From: Rhynchospora pubera
Taxonomy: Eukaryota > Streptophyta > Magnoliopsida > Poales > Cyperaceae
Assembly: GCA_028095005.1 (NCBI GenBank)
Contig: CM051460.1
Span: forward strand, 18,771,501 to 18,835,500
Reading direction: 5' to 3'
DNA: 64,000 nucleotides
In this document: positions 22,081-34,100 of the stretch, piece by piece
How the letters are laid out: every line of letters starts with the position of its first letter
Position numbering within the stretch: position 1 is the stretch's first letter
Position numbers and translations under genes: made by a program
Notes under the pieces: generated by a model
The model's database searches: none
What the model was told of the DNA's origin: nothing
What the model saw: the letters and a program-made list of their open reading frames with translations, nothing else

Positions 22081-22361
22081 TAGCGGTGTCAATAGTCTGC
22101 CGTTTCCGTTCTGTTCCGTCCGAAACGGAACAAAAACGAAATGGTAAATATGTTACGTTTTCAGAGACAGAACGGAAACGGAACAGGCGGTACAGCACGT
22201 TAATGTTTCGTTCTACCGAAAAATGACTGAAATCAATAAAAAATAAACTGAAATCGGTGGAAAATGAACCGAAACAGAATGGATTTCATTTCTGTGTGCT
22301 GGAACGGAACAGAAAACGGAACGCCCTGTTCTACTTCCGTTGTTAACTTTTGACATCCGTA
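22081..22361. mobile_element. hAT-like MITE, 8-bp target duplication
   Basis: Ends TAGCGGTGTCAATAG and, in reverse complement, TACGGATGTCAAAAG. The direct repeat AGGATAAG flanks it (22073-22080, 22362-22369). The interior is full of GAAACGGAAC words in both orientations, shared with the element at 49108. Confidence 0.78.
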
Positions 22362-22369
22362 AGGATAAG

Positions 22370-23349
22370 CTTCACACTACCAGGGATGGGCATATAGCCC
22401 GCAAACCCGTATACCTGCATCTACCTGTTTGGACCTGAAGCTTAGCCTTCCTGGCCCGACCCGATTCGGATTTGCAGCAGGCCAGGTAAGGCCAGGTGTT
22501 TCAACAAATTGGACTACTATAGGTAGCTAATTACACATAATTATTTTAATTTTTAATAAAATATTTCTAAGTTTCTAACCTAAACCCAGCCGCATAAGTT
22601 TCGCACCCCTCCTCCCAAGTCCCAACGGAGTCCCAACCCAACCCCCTCTCTCTCATCTGTCTCTCTGAAATTCGAAATAAAAATAACAAAATTAAAATCG
22701 AAATAAGTAGACTGCTCGACCTCCGCAACTCTCGCAAGAACAGGTACCTGCAGGAGATTGAATGACTAGGTAGGGTACCTGCAAGCAAGGTGAAGATCTT
22801 CCCAACAGAAAAACAGGCACCCACCGAAATTGAATGAGCAGGTTAAGGCAGCCTGCAGGCAACACCTTGGCCACCTCTACACACTACTACCTGAACACTA
22901 TTACACGCTTTCTCAAATCCAAAATGAGACGCAAATCGCTCAACTTCAACCAAGAGACAAACTCTATATGAGAAAATTGAAACAAAAAAAAGACACTATT
23001 TACGACAAAAATGAAATGAATCAGGAAAGCCCGGTTTAGATTAATTGCAATTTTAAGAATAATCCGATCACCGGTTCTTAATTAGACGCACATAAATTAA
23101 TTCAACATATCAAGATTTGTAATTTGAACAATGTTGCCACGAAACCCGGCCACTTAGAGATCCCAATCTTACTGTCCTTTGGGCAGGGGAATCGGAGCTA
23201 AGAGAGGAATGTTATTAACTTATTTCAATTGGGTATGTTTGGAAGTTCATAGAATAAGAATAAGTTGTTTTTTGTTTGGCACCATTTAGAACAAAAAGAA
23301 TAAGAACAAAATGAACGTTGTTCTTGTTCCAACAAAAATATGAAACTAT
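22370..23349. other. Repeat-derived spacer, no gene
   Basis: Contains GGGATGGGCATATAGCCCG and paired ACCTGC / GCAGGT words (22400-22880) suggestive of another decayed hAT-like element without a recognisable right end. ORFs of 60-85 codons overlap CT-rich sequence and have no motif. Confidence 0.35.
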
Positions 23350-23514
23350 GCCTCCGTTTGGATGCGTTGAGAAGAAGTGGGAAGAAGGAAGAAGGAAAGA
23401 AAAAAAATTATAAATAATTCAAACTCTTCACAAAATACACACTTTCCAATACTTCTTCACACTTCTTCCCTTATTTCCTTCTTCCCTTCTTCTCACACCT
23501 ATCCAAACGGAGCC
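23350..23514. mobile_element. Tourist-like MITE
   Basis: Ends GCCTCCGTTTGGATG and, in reverse complement, GGCTCCGTTTGGATAG, with 3-bp direct repeats TAT (23347-23349, 23515-23517). Same family as 5646-5794. Confidence 0.75.
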
Positions 23515-23911
23515 TATAACAAAAACAAAAATAAGCTTGTTCTTGTTCTTGTTTTTATTCCACACCACTTTCAAACATACTCCTTGTATTTTCTAGGTGA
23601 ATAGACAGAAATAGAAGGAAACAAATTTTCTTTAAAACTTAAATCAAAACGAAGACTGGTTATCTCAAAATCGAGGTGTAAAAGAGATGAAAAATCCAGT
23701 TTTTTCTACCAGCAATACCCTTGATCGATAATTTCGTCTTTTCTCTTCTAATTAAAACTAAAAGACAATATTGTCTTTAAGGAAGGTTAGTATCGTTTAC
23801 TCCTGTTTATGTTTTTTGGAAACTAAAGTAGATTACTCTCATTTACATATATTTTTTTAGTTTTAATTTCCTTGCCATCCTTTTTCTTTCCTTAACCTTT
23901 GTTTCTTTCTT
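23515..23911. other. AT-rich spacer
   Basis: No feature supported apart from the left tip of a foldback element at about 23912-23930 (see 35196-35561). Confidence 0.35.
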
Positions 23912-23947
23912 CTAGGAGTAATGCTAGAATCACTACGGGAAAAAGGA

Positions 23948-24366
23948 CCTTCTGTAACGGCACTTCTGTAACGGTTTTTAAATAACCGTTACACAATAGT
24001 GAGGCATTAGGCGGGAAAATTGGCGCCACAAATCTGTAACGGTTATTATTAAACAACCGTAATAACATTTCTGTCATGGTCAGGGAAAAAAATGCATCAA
24101 CCTTCTGTAACGGTTGTTGGAATAAAACCGTTACAGATTTCTTATATTCTGTAACGGTTATTATCCATCAACCGTTACAGAAAAGAAAAAAGAAATACAG
24201 TAGGTTAACATTTTTTTTATTTTTTAATGATTCTGTAACGGTTATTTTCTAATAACCGTTACATATTTTAGCACGAATTTTATTAATGTTTTTATGATTC
24301 TGTAACGGCTTTTTTTTATATTTTTATGATTCTGTAACGGTTATTTTTTAATAACCGTTACAGAAT
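23948..24366. repeat. CACTA subterminal repeat block A (5')
   Basis: More than a dozen CTGTAACGG / CCGTTACAG motifs arranged as head-to-head pairs around AT-rich centres. In En/Spm-type elements such motifs bind the element's regulatory protein; that role here is inferred from position. Confidence 0.85.
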
Positions 24367-24889
24367 AGTTCTGTATTTAGGTCTTCTCCCCATCCCAACA
24401 AACTCACAGCTAGAGCGCCGCATCACTTAAACTCTTTTCTGATCTTCTCATTTATTGCGAATTTGTGGTGGTGGCTTCACTCCAAAAAAATAGCCAAAAA
24501 TTTCTAAAAATTCTGAAAAAATAATAATTAGAAAGAGAATAAGAAGTAGAGCAGATTTAAGGTAAAAAAATTAAATTTGAACCGTAATTTTTTTTTACAT
24601 TTTTTTCTTATTTATTTCGATTTTTTCATTAATTTTATGGTTATTTTTGTTTTTTTATATATTTTAAGATATCATTGAATAGGAGAAGATCTTACATCGG
24701 CCGGATAAGTCGCACGATTCAACGGATCGGAAGGCACACAATTGAAAGTATATTTTCATGAACTTCTCTTTTTTTAAATTATTTGCATTTCGTTAATAAT
24801 TTGCATATATATATATATAGGCATGAATTTTGTATTGTCATATAGGAACCAAATACCGGAACTCAACTGAATTTAGGTCATTGCCCGTC

Positions 24890-25175
24890 CGAGATTAATC
24901 CATTAGGGATTAATCTCGGATAGTACTCCCGGTCGGGAGTACTGCTCTTTGGATACGATCTGTCTCATTTAGGACAGCGAGTTGTACGTTAGATGCAATG
25001 TGTTGTCTGAGAAAAATTCGGCGGCATTTCCCTTGTGTTCCCACGGATACGTACGCACGAGCAATCGTGTGTTGGCGTATTCAGGGAACATAAGGGGAAA
25101 TGCTGCCGAATTTTTCTCAGATAGCACATTGCATCTAACGTACGCTCGCTAATGAGACAGAGTATCCAAAGAGCG
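24890..25175. other. Three consecutive hairpins in the transposase leader
   Basis: First, GAGATTAATCC with its inverse around 24890-24918. Second, AGTACTCCC / GGGAGTACT at 24921-24942. Third, a long hairpin from GCTCTTTGGATAC (24944) to GTATCCAAAGAGC (25175), with arms of about 100 bp sharing ACGTTAGATGCAATGTG and TCTGAGAAAAATTCGGC. All lie between the promoter region and the transposase start codon. Confidence 0.8.
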
Positions 25176-25258
25176 GGCTAGGATGGTGATCGGTCCGAAA
25201 ACCTAATATGACAAATTGGTCCGAAACCCTAATAATTTGCATAAATTTTATTGTTCAG

Positions 25259-28200
25259 ATGGATCGGACGTGGATGTACTCAAGTAATCGATGCTCGTCT
25301 ACATTTTTTAGAGGACTTGAAGAATTTATGGTTTGTGCTAAAGAGAATTTGAAAATGAAAGAAGATGATAAAATGTATTGTCCTTGTCGTGTTTGTCAGA
25401 ATTTGTTGAAGTGGTCTAATTTTGAAGAAGTGAAGGCTCATTTGATTATAAATGGATTTCAATCGGATTATAGTCGGTGGACACTCCATGGAGAGAATGG
25501 GGGGGATAGTACTAGCACAAATGTATTGGATTCTGTGTATGAGGAAGAAAATTTATCATTGGATGATGAAATTGATGATGTCAATGTATTTGATGATGAG
25601 AATGTAGATGATGATAGAAATGTAGATAACTCAGAATTTAATGCCGATTTAGATGAAATTGTGAACAATGTGGATGAAAATTTTGTTGATAATGTTGAAA
25701 TTTTTGGTATGTTACGTGAAGAAGATAAAATAGCTTTATATCCTGGTTGTGAATTGTCAAAACTTAATGCTGTTTTCAAACTGTTCAATCTTAAAGCCAA
25801 AAATGGATGGAGTGATGCAAGTTTCACATCTTTGCTCAAACTATTACATAAAGAATTTCTTCCAAAAGATAACCAGTTGCCAGATTCAATTTATAAGGCT
25901 AAAAAGATGTTATGTCCTTTAAAAATTGGAGTTGAGAGAATTCATGCATGTCCAAATGACTGCATATTATTTCGGAATGAGTACGGAGACTTGCATAAAT
26001 GTCCAAAGTGTAATGCGTCACGGTATAAACCGAGGGACGATCAAATTGAAGATGAAGGTAGTAAGGGACCAGCTGCAAAAGTGGTGTTTTATCTACCAAT
26101 AATACCAAGATTCCAGCGGCTTTTCTCTAACGCGAAGGATGCCAAATTGTTAAGATGGCACGCAGACTGCAGGAAAAAAGACGATGGCATGCTCAGACAC
26201 CCAGCAGACTCTCCAGATTGGATAAATATAGATATGGAATTTGAAGATTTCGGCAGTGAACCTAGAAATTTGAGATTGGGTTTATGTACAGACGGGATGA
26301 ATCCTTACGGCAACATGAGTAGCCGGCAGACTACGTGGCCGGTCTTGTTGTGTATTTACAATCTTCCTCCCTGGCTATGCATGAAAAGGAGATACATGAT
26401 GATGCCCTTGTTGATTTCTAGTCCCAAACAACCAGGTAATGATATAGATGTGTACTTGGCTCCATTAATAGATGACCTTGGTGAATTGTGGCAGAATGGA
26501 GTGAAAATATATGATGCACACTCTAGAAGTGAGTTTAACCTCCGTGCCATGATATTTTGCACAATTAATGATTTTCCTGCATACGGAAACCTGTCAGGGT
26601 ATAGGAATAAAGGAGCGAAAGCGTGTCCTATTTGCATGGAAAACACCCATTCTGTGTACCTGAAAAACTCCAGAAAAAATGTTTACTTGGGACACCGGAG
26701 GTTTATTAAGAACCGCAACCACCCTTACCGTCGAGACAAGGAAAGGTTTGACGGTACTGTAGAAAAAGACAAGGCCCCAATACCGTTATCCGGTTCATGG
26801 GTGTATCAACAGGTGAAGGACATTAATGTAAAATTTGGTAAGAAATTTGCAAATGAGATACCCAAGGGGATATGGAAGAAGAAGTCTATATTCTGGAATC
26901 TTGAATATTGGCAGAGTTTGGAGATTAGGCATTGCTTAGATGCGATGCACATAATAAAGAACATATGTGAAGCTTTGATCGGTTGCATGTTGGAAATTCA
27001 AGGGAAAACTAAAGATGGCGTAAATGCGAGGAAGGACATGGTTGAAATGGGGATCCGGCAAGAACTAGCGGCACAAGATAAGGGAAAAAGCCAAACTTGG
27101 CTGCCTGCAGCACATTTGTTCACCTTATTTAGCACAAATGTTCACTTAAAGCACTATATTTGTTCACCTTATTTAGCACAAATGTTCACCTAATTTAGCA
27201 CATTTGTTCACCTTATTTAGCACAAATGTTCACTTAAAGCACTATATTTGTTCAACTTATTTCGCACAAATGTTCACCTAATTTAGCACATTTGTTCACC
27301 TTATTTAGCACAAATGTTCACTTAAAGCACAATATTTTTTCACCTTATTTAGCACAAATGTTCACCTAATTTAGCACATTTGTTCACCTTATTTAGCACA
27401 AATGTTCACTTAAAGCACAATATTTGTTCACCTTATTTAGCACAAATGTTCACTTAAAGCACAATATTTGTTCACCTTACAGGTACAATTGGAGCTAGTA
27501 CTCATATACCGGATCTTGCAATGAGAACCAAAGCACATATGAAAGTTCTCCAACATCTTGCTATTGTGGCGCCTTACATCAATGAACATCTAATCGAGTT
27601 ACGTGAACAATACCCTTCTTACACCGAAAACTTGATTACCATAGAGCATGAAATAAAATTTGTCCAATGGCTAGAAGATAAAGTACAGTCCCAGTTGAAA
27701 GAAGGAACAGAGGTCGATGAAACCGTGAAATGGTTATCAAGACGTCCTGATGCCGTGGTCGAGACATACCAAGGGTATGACTTGAATGGATTTACCTGGT
27801 ACACAAGGAAACATGATGGTAAAAGTGCTGTGCAAAATAGTGGAGTCACTGTTGTAGCTTTATCTAGTGATAATATTAGGTCGGCTAATTATTATGGGTG
27901 GATCGAGGAGATTTGGGAACTAGATTACCTGAAATTTAAGATACCCTTATTCAAGTGTGCATGGATCGACAACGGTCACGGTGGAGTTAAAAAAGACAAG
28001 ATGGGATTTATAACTGTTGACTTCAATAAAAGGGCTTATCGAGACGATCCCTTTATACTTGCAAATAAGCAAGCAATGCAAGTTTTTTACATTCAAGATC
28101 CGGCGGATAAGAAAAGATATGTTGTGCTTCAAGGTAAATGTTCATCTTATTTAAGTACAAATGTTCACCTTATTGAGTACAAATGTTCATCTTATTTATT

Positions 28201-28516
28201 ACTTGCCAATTTCAGAAAAAAGACGTATTGTCGGTGTTGGTGATGTCGTAGATGAAGAAGCATACGACCACTTCGAGGAAATACCTCCTTTTTCTATCGG
28301 TATCGACGATACACCACAGCCAGTATCGATCAGTTGTAGGCGTACAGATAACACCGAAGGCGTGTGGGTCGACACACGAAGGAAAAAAAAAGAAAGTAGC
28401 TACATAATCACATGTGAGTTTAAAAAACTGTTATGTGCTAATATAAATTAAACTTAACATAGATATGCTAAATTGTTAAGTTAATAATTTTATTTTTATT
28501 TTTTGCAGGTCATTAA
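25259..28516 (+). CDS. CACTA TNP2-type transposase, likely defective
   Basis: The ATG at 25259 sits after an acceptor-like TTGTTCAG and opens MDRTWMYSSNR. Residues 1 to about 80 form the transposase-associated N-terminal domain with paired Cys motifs (CPCRVCQN). An acidic Asp/Asn-rich linker follows, then the TNP2 catalytic core: CPKCNASRYK, LRWHADCRKKDDGMLRHPAD, WPVLLCIYNLPPWLCMKR, AYGNLSGYRNKGAKACPIC. The first long exon ends near 27115 in a minisatellite. Exons at about 27483-28133 (DUF4216-like, YYGWIEEIWELDY and PLFKCAWID), 28216-28413 (RRIVGVGDVVDEEAYD) and 28509-28516 follow with good splice signals. The DUF4218 segment normally between core and DUF4216 is missing, and I see no canonical donor before the repeats. 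Probable role is excision and insertion of CACTA ends. Confidence 0.85.
27110..27481. repeat. Minisatellite in the transposase gene
   Basis: Direct repeats of TTCACCTTATTTAGCACAAA, TGTTCACTTAAAGCAC and TGTTCACCTAATTTAGCAC make a higher-order unit of roughly 60-115 bp. The array ends at TTACAG, the likely acceptor of the next exon. It replaces the expected DUF4218-coding portion. Confidence 0.88.
28134..28215. repeat. Second copy of the minisatellite motif in the next intron
   Basis: The intron between GTAAATG at 28134 and TTTCAG at 28215 holds two to three degenerate copies of AATGTTCACCTTATT. Confidence 0.75.
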
Positions 28517-28767
28517 TTGGTGAAATATTTTGTTAACAAGGAGCTAATGTATTTTTATTTTTTGTTAATTTTCTAAATTGTAATTTTATTTTGTTAGAAA
28601 AAATGTAAAACAAAATTAAATTCATGTGTAACCAACACAAAAATTAAATTCAGTCAAAACACTTAATAACATGCATGGATAAACCAACACTGAAAATATC
28701 AGTACTAAATGAAATTAAAACAGACACAAACTTTAAAGTTCAAAAAAAAATGAAATTAAACTAATCT
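28517..28767. other. CACTA intergenic spacer
   Basis: AT-rich; the probable 3' UTR and terminator region of the transposase gene. No further motif. Confidence 0.4.
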
Positions 28768-29116
28768 GTAACGGTTATTAGCTAATAACCGTTACAGATT
28801 AGACTCTTCTGTAACGGTTATTAACTAATAACCGTTACAGAAGGTTATTAGTAAAAACGTTTGACCTTCTGTAACGGTTATTAGCTAATAACCGTTACAG
28901 ATTAGGCTCTTCTGTAACGGTTATTAACTAATAACCGTTGCAGAAGGTTATTAGTAAAAACGTTTGACCTTCTGTAACGGTTATTAGCTAATAACCAGCT
29001 AATAACCGTTACAGATTAACCTCTTCTGTAACGGTTATTAGCTAATAACCAGCTAATAACCGTTACAGATTAACCTCTTCTGTAACGGTTATTAGCTAAT
29101 AACCGTTACAGAAGGC
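28768..29116. repeat. CACTA palindromic repeat block B (internal)
   Basis: Palindromes of the form CTGTAACGGTTATTA ... TAATAACCGTTACAG repeat at least six times, with spacers such as AGTAAAAACGTTTGACCTT themselves duplicated. The motif is identical to the subterminal blocks but lies about 4.8 kb from either end, directly upstream of the second gene. Confidence 0.88.
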
Positions 29117-29149
29117 TGAACCCTTTATTAATAACCATCCTGCTGGCTT

Positions 29150-29660
29150 GCGTCTCTTCGTCACCGCTTTCTATACTCGATCGGCTGCCTCTTTCTTAAG
29201 CCTTTCCCGAATTACAGAAGCAAAACCCTAACTCTCTCTCGCCACACTCGGCGGCTTCCCTCTCTCTCTCGAAGGTAAACCCCTCTCTGCCTCCTTCCTC
29301 TCCTTCCTCCTTCCTCTCCTCTTCCTCTCTCTCTCTCACTGACACCCTCTCGCTCTTTGTCTTTCTCTCAACTCCGACAGCACCTCGATCCGACAACACC
29401 TACTCTCTCTGCCGCTCTCTCAACTCCAACAGCACCTCCCCTCTCTCTCTCAGGTAAACTCTCTGTCTCCTCTTCCTCTCCCTCTGTCTCCATTTCCTCT
29501 CTCTCTCTCTCTCTCTGTCTCCTCTTCCTCTCTCTCTCTCACTGACTCCATCTCACTCTTTGTCTCTCTCGGTTACAGATCAACCTCCATCTCGCTCTCT
29601 CAACTCCGACAGCAACTCCTCTCTCTCTATCATCCGGTTAGCCTCCTCTCTCTCAAATTT
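29150..29660 (+). promoter_or_regulatory. CT-rich promoter/leader region of the second CACTA gene
   Basis: Long (CT)n tracts with AAAACCCTAACTC near 29222, resembling a plant telo-box and initiator-rich leader. Possible donor-like CAGGTAAAC words occur at about 29273 and 29452. ORFs across it (29196-29399, 29357-29545) are Ser/Leu or Glu/Arg low-complexity shadows. Confidence 0.5.
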
Positions 29661-30075
29661 TAATTTAATAGGGACTGAAATGCAAATGCTAGGGACTAAT
29701 GTGCATAATTTGAACTGTTTGGGGGCCGTTTTGGGGGTTATATTGGGCTGTTTGTTGCTATGGTGCATAAAACACAATTTTAGGGACTAATGTGCATAAA
29801 TTTGAATTGTTTGGGGGTTGTTTTGTGGTGCATAAAGCACAATTTATTTAATATGGACTAAAATGCAAAAAATGCTAGGAATTGATTATGCAAATAATAG
29901 GGACTGAAATGCAAAAAAGCTAGGAATTGATTATGGATAAGGAACTATGCTAGGAATAGATGTGCATATGAATTGATTATGGATAAGGAATTGTGAATTG
30001 ATTATTAGATATATATATGCATTGTGAATTGATTATGGATAAGGAGTTAAGAATTTTATTTAAAATGGAAATTAG

Positions 30076-30330
30076 ATGGAGAAGGATCAAAACGTCAATA
30101 AGGTGGGGGAGGAATCCAAGGTGGGGGAGGAAACACCTAAGGTGGTGTCAAAAAGGGTCCCGTTTTACGGACCTCTCAAAAGAAGGGCTGTCTCGGCTGT
30201 ACGTCGTCTTCCTCCAGGCTGTGAAAGGGGCCCTGATTTTAGTATGGGAGTTCAAATAGATGAGGGATCCAGTGAGAATAAGGAGGTGGAGAAGAATAAG
30301 GAGGAGAAGAATAAGGAAGAGAAGAATTAG
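30076..30330 (+). CDS. Small charged ORF in CACTA, unknown
   Basis: 84 codons, MEKDQNVNKVGEESKVGEE, with a middle VPFYGPLKRRAVSAVRRLPP and a Glu/Lys/Asn-rich tail of repeated NKEEK. It may be a first exon or separate small protein of the second CACTA transcription unit. No known domain recognised. Confidence 0.4.
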   Translation: MEKDQNVNKVGEESKVGEETPKVVSKRVPFYGPLKRRAVSAVRRLPPGCERGPDFSMGVQIDEGSSENKEVEKNKEEKNKEEKN

Positions 30331-30575
30331 GGTTGAATTGTCTTAGGAATTAATAAAATTATCTATGTTATTTTGTGTGAACTTTATTTATGTAATTTGA
30401 AGTTTATGTTATTTGTGTATGAATTCATGTTTGAATATTATTGTGTTTTAATTAAATGAATTTTAAATTTATGTATTTTTAATTATTTGAATTTTAAACT
30501 TGTTCATGTTTGAATAAATTGAACATTGCGCCAAACATTAATATATATTATATATGGTGTTTTAATTAGGTAGTA

Positions 30576-30860
30576 ATGGAGAAAGGTGAAGGAAGCAATT
30601 CAAAGGGGAAAAAGCCGATCGAACGAGTCTATGTTAGGCGCAATGTTCGTGCCAATCCATCCTCTCAAAACCAGACGAACCAAAACCAAGCCTCTCAAAA
30701 CCAGGGGCAACCGAGCCTCTCAAAATATGAAAAACATGCAATTTTTTTCAAGCTTTTGATTGACAAGTTTGTGGCACCGTACACAGAATGGAGAGAAGAA
30801 GTCATTGTTTTGTCGGATGATGATGATGAAGTCATTGTTTTGTCGGATGATGAAGACTAG
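30576..30860 (+). CDS. Small ORF with SUMO-interacting-like acidic tail in CACTA, unknown
   Basis: 94 codons, MEKGEGSNSKGKKPIERVYV, then a Gln/Asn/Ser repeat (NQTNQNQASQNQ) and a duplicated acidic end EVIVLSDDDDEVIVLSDDED. The hydrophobic-acidic VIVLSDDD pattern resembles a SUMO-interacting motif, which is interesting beside a Ulp1-like protease, but this is inference from a short motif. Confidence 0.45.
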   Translation: MEKGEGSNSKGKKPIERVYVRRNVRANPSSQNQTNQNQASQNQGQPSLSKYEKHAIFFKLLIDKFVAPYTEWREEVIVLSDDDDEVIVLSDDED

Positions 30861-30914
30861 TTTTAGGATTTAGATTTATATTTGGTTTAGTATTAGGGTT
30901 TCTTATCCAACTGA

Positions 30915-31072
30915 ATGTTTATGTTTATGTTAATGTATTTTGTTATTTGAGATTGAACTTGTCGTTTAATGTTTATGTTTATGTTAATATATTTTGTTTA
31001 TGTTGTTTATGTTTATGTTTATGTTTGTTTATGTTTATGTTTATGTTTGTTTATGTTTATGTTTATGTTAAC
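30915..31072. repeat. (GTTTAT)n hexanucleotide tract
   Basis: Imperfect GTTTAT/GTTTATGTTAAT repeats just before the next exon. Confidence 0.85.
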
Positions 31073-31116
31073 TTGATTTGATTGCTTTCATTGTTGTTAA
31101 TTATTTGTTAATAGAT

Positions 31117-34100
31117 ATGTCTGGAGACCAAGATAGAGATTTACAGGGTGAACAGGCTGGTACAGAATCCAGCGATGAGGAGGTCACAACGTTCGAAATA
31201 AAGAAAAGGAGCATAACGACAATGGAAGATTTTAGGAGGAAAAAAGCTGCTGGGGAAAAGTATGAGATTAAATTTGACAAAGAAGGAGTGCCAATTGGTA
31301 CTGAAGAGGCGGTGAACAAATTTGCATCATATTGCGGGTATCTGGCTAGAGTAAGAGTGCCAATCACAATTAATGATTGGCGGAAGGACGTTTCAAAGGA
31401 AACCAGACTTGAGTTGTGGTTGGACATCAAGGTGAATAAATTTTCACTTAAATCATCTAATTTAAATTTCTATGCTACCAATTAACTAACGTTTCGTTAT
31501 GTTTCAGAAAATGTTCAACATCGAAGATGATAAAGCCATGAACAATACTCTCAAAGCGATGGGCATAAGTCATAGGGCTTATAGAAGTAGGATTGCTGAG
31601 GAGTACATCACAAATGCCGATCTAAACAATCCAAAAAATCCATGCGATAAACACCCAATCTCACAAAAGGAATGGGAAGAATTTTTCAAGAAAAGGACGG
31701 GTGCAGATTTTGTACAAAAGAGCAACAAAGCGAAGGAGTTGAGAAAGAAATGGAAAGAGCCTCATAGGATGGGTTCCACTGGCTATAGAGGAAAAAAGGT
31801 TCATGGAAACCTACAGACAAGATTGTCATACCCGGAGATTCTGAAGGGGCCGGTTCCACGAGCATTACCATCGGCGATTTGGAACCGAGGAGTCAAAGGT
31901 ATTTCATGGGAAGGACTGTGGCTACGAAGGATAAAGGTACTTACACATGTAAATACTTATTATATATGCTAACTTCACATTCTATTTTGTGATTATTAAT
32001 AAGATTTGTTTGTTGCTTGTTAGATACTTACATGTTCCATAGCTCTGATTCGTCGACTATTGAGGCATTCAGTCGATTGAGTGCCATGTCTGGTGAAATC
32101 AATTCCGGGTCAATACCGGAACAAGAAATCTTAAATCGGGCGGTTGACAGGCCAGAACATCCAGGAAGAATCAGGGGATATCCTTTATGGACCAAGAAGG
32201 AAGATGTGTATAAAAGAAAGCCTAGAAAGGATGCGCATGAAGGATGGATGGCACCAGACCAGATTGAAGAATTGATGAGCAGGGTTGCAGCTGAAGCCGC
32301 TGAGAAAACCAAAAGGGACTTGATTCACTCCGAGGAGATAATGAATGCGGCGAGACAAGAAACTTTTCAGGTAATCCTTTTTGACAGTCAAAATGTAATC
32401 AAAATGAATGAAAATTATTATTCATCATCCGGTTGCTTGATAATTTTCAGGAGGTGAAACAATGGTTGGCCAGTAGCGGATTGCAGTTTCAAGCACAGCA
32501 ACAATTTGTGACGCCGTACCAGCCATTCGTTGAAGCTGAGGTAGACTCAGGAATGCCAAACAAGCAGTTATTCCGAACGGTTGCCTCAAGCTATATGCCT
32601 CCGGATCCGAGAAGCGTTGTTCAGGTTCATATTGATCACTTTTCTCTTTTCTATTTAGATTTATGTTTGGCTTAGCATTAGGGTTTCTGATCGAACTGAA
32701 TTTCAGGAAGAAACGCCGTGCGATCTCTTTTCCCTTGATCATCTTAACCAGAAGATTAAGGTGGCCGAGGGAAATATTATTCCGAGTGTTGTTGGTCAGA
32801 TCGTACACGGCGTGCCACTAACTGATCAACAACTCTATATCCATCTTCTCCGAGTAGGCGATGATTTTCGTCAGTGGCAAGTCCCAGGTAGGTCAGATGA
32901 ACTATTAGGAAATAATATAGGAGGGCGATTCCCATGGCCGTCATTTTTGGTGGAGATAGGCCACAAGGTATCGTTTTATTTAATTATGATAATTTATTTC
33001 ATCCATCTCTATTAGAACTCACTAATTATTTATGTGATGACATTGAATGTAGAGTTTGATAAAAAAGAAGCCAGATGCGAGCAAGGCGGTGGCGAAAAAG
33101 GTGATCGAGAGTCCAAAGGTTCCAAGTGCAGGTTCATCCAAAACCTAATTAGTTCAATTGATTGTTTCAGGGTAGATTGTTGCTCAACGTCGAATAATCT
33201 ATTCTTTTGTGTCTGATTATTTCAGGGTCGATTGTTGCTCGCGATCCGCTACTTGAGCAGGATGCAATTGAAAAGCTTACCCCATCTGAACGAGAATTGT
33301 ATGAACTATTGATGCTCCAACCAGAGCTTGAGAAAAATTTTGAGTTGCATAAATGTGATGTTTGGGGTACACACAGCGGCGAGGTTAAGTTCAACGTTGA
33401 ATTGTGCGACATCCTCCAATGCTTTAGAAGAGAATCTCTAAACGTGTCGATCGTCAAGTTGTACTCTTGGTATGAATTTTCAACCTTTAAAATATTTTTT
33501 TAAAGTACCGTATTCAATTGGAGGTGAAAAATGTATGAATTAATATCCGTGAGTGTAGGTTTTGGATGAATGAACTTTCAGAGGGAGAAAACAACATCAC
33601 CGTATTAGATCCAGAGATGTTGACTGCTCCTAAAATCAAACAAGAACAAAACCAAGCTGCGGACAACTTGATGAAGTCATTCGCGCAATATTCATCCAAT
33701 TATATGGTTCTGCCTTATTTACAAGAGTAAGGACAATTATAACTAATAAAATATCAATTGTCTCGTTTACATGTTTGTTTCATTTTCATGAAAACAATAA
33801 TCTCTATTCTTGCAGCTTTCATTGGGTCCTTCTTGTTATTAATGTCGAGAAGCGCACCGTTCAAATAGCAGATTCTATCGAGCGCAAGAATCCAAAGATA
33901 TTGATTAAGGGATTCATAACCCAGTAAGTTTTCGTTTCTAAATGAAATTTTGATATTGAGATAAGGACTAAGTACGGTTCTATTTAAGCTATTAATGATA
34001 TTGTATGCAGGATATACAAGCGATACCTTATGGAAAATGGAAAATATAACGCAAGGACCCGAACAACATTTGATTGGTACAAAATTCAGGTACGAGACTT

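Noticed and set aside
22386..22900. Complete hAT element starting GGGATGGGCATATAGC
   Set aside because: A plausible left end, but no matching inverted end or 8-bp duplication could be found.
28768..29116. Regular repeats resembling a CRISPR array
   Set aside because: Repeats are palindromic with tiny, shared AT spacers, inside a plant CACTA element; no cas genes.
32425..32808. 127-codon minus ORF in the CACTA
   Set aside because: It crosses exons and introns of the + strand gene and has no known motif; a shadow.
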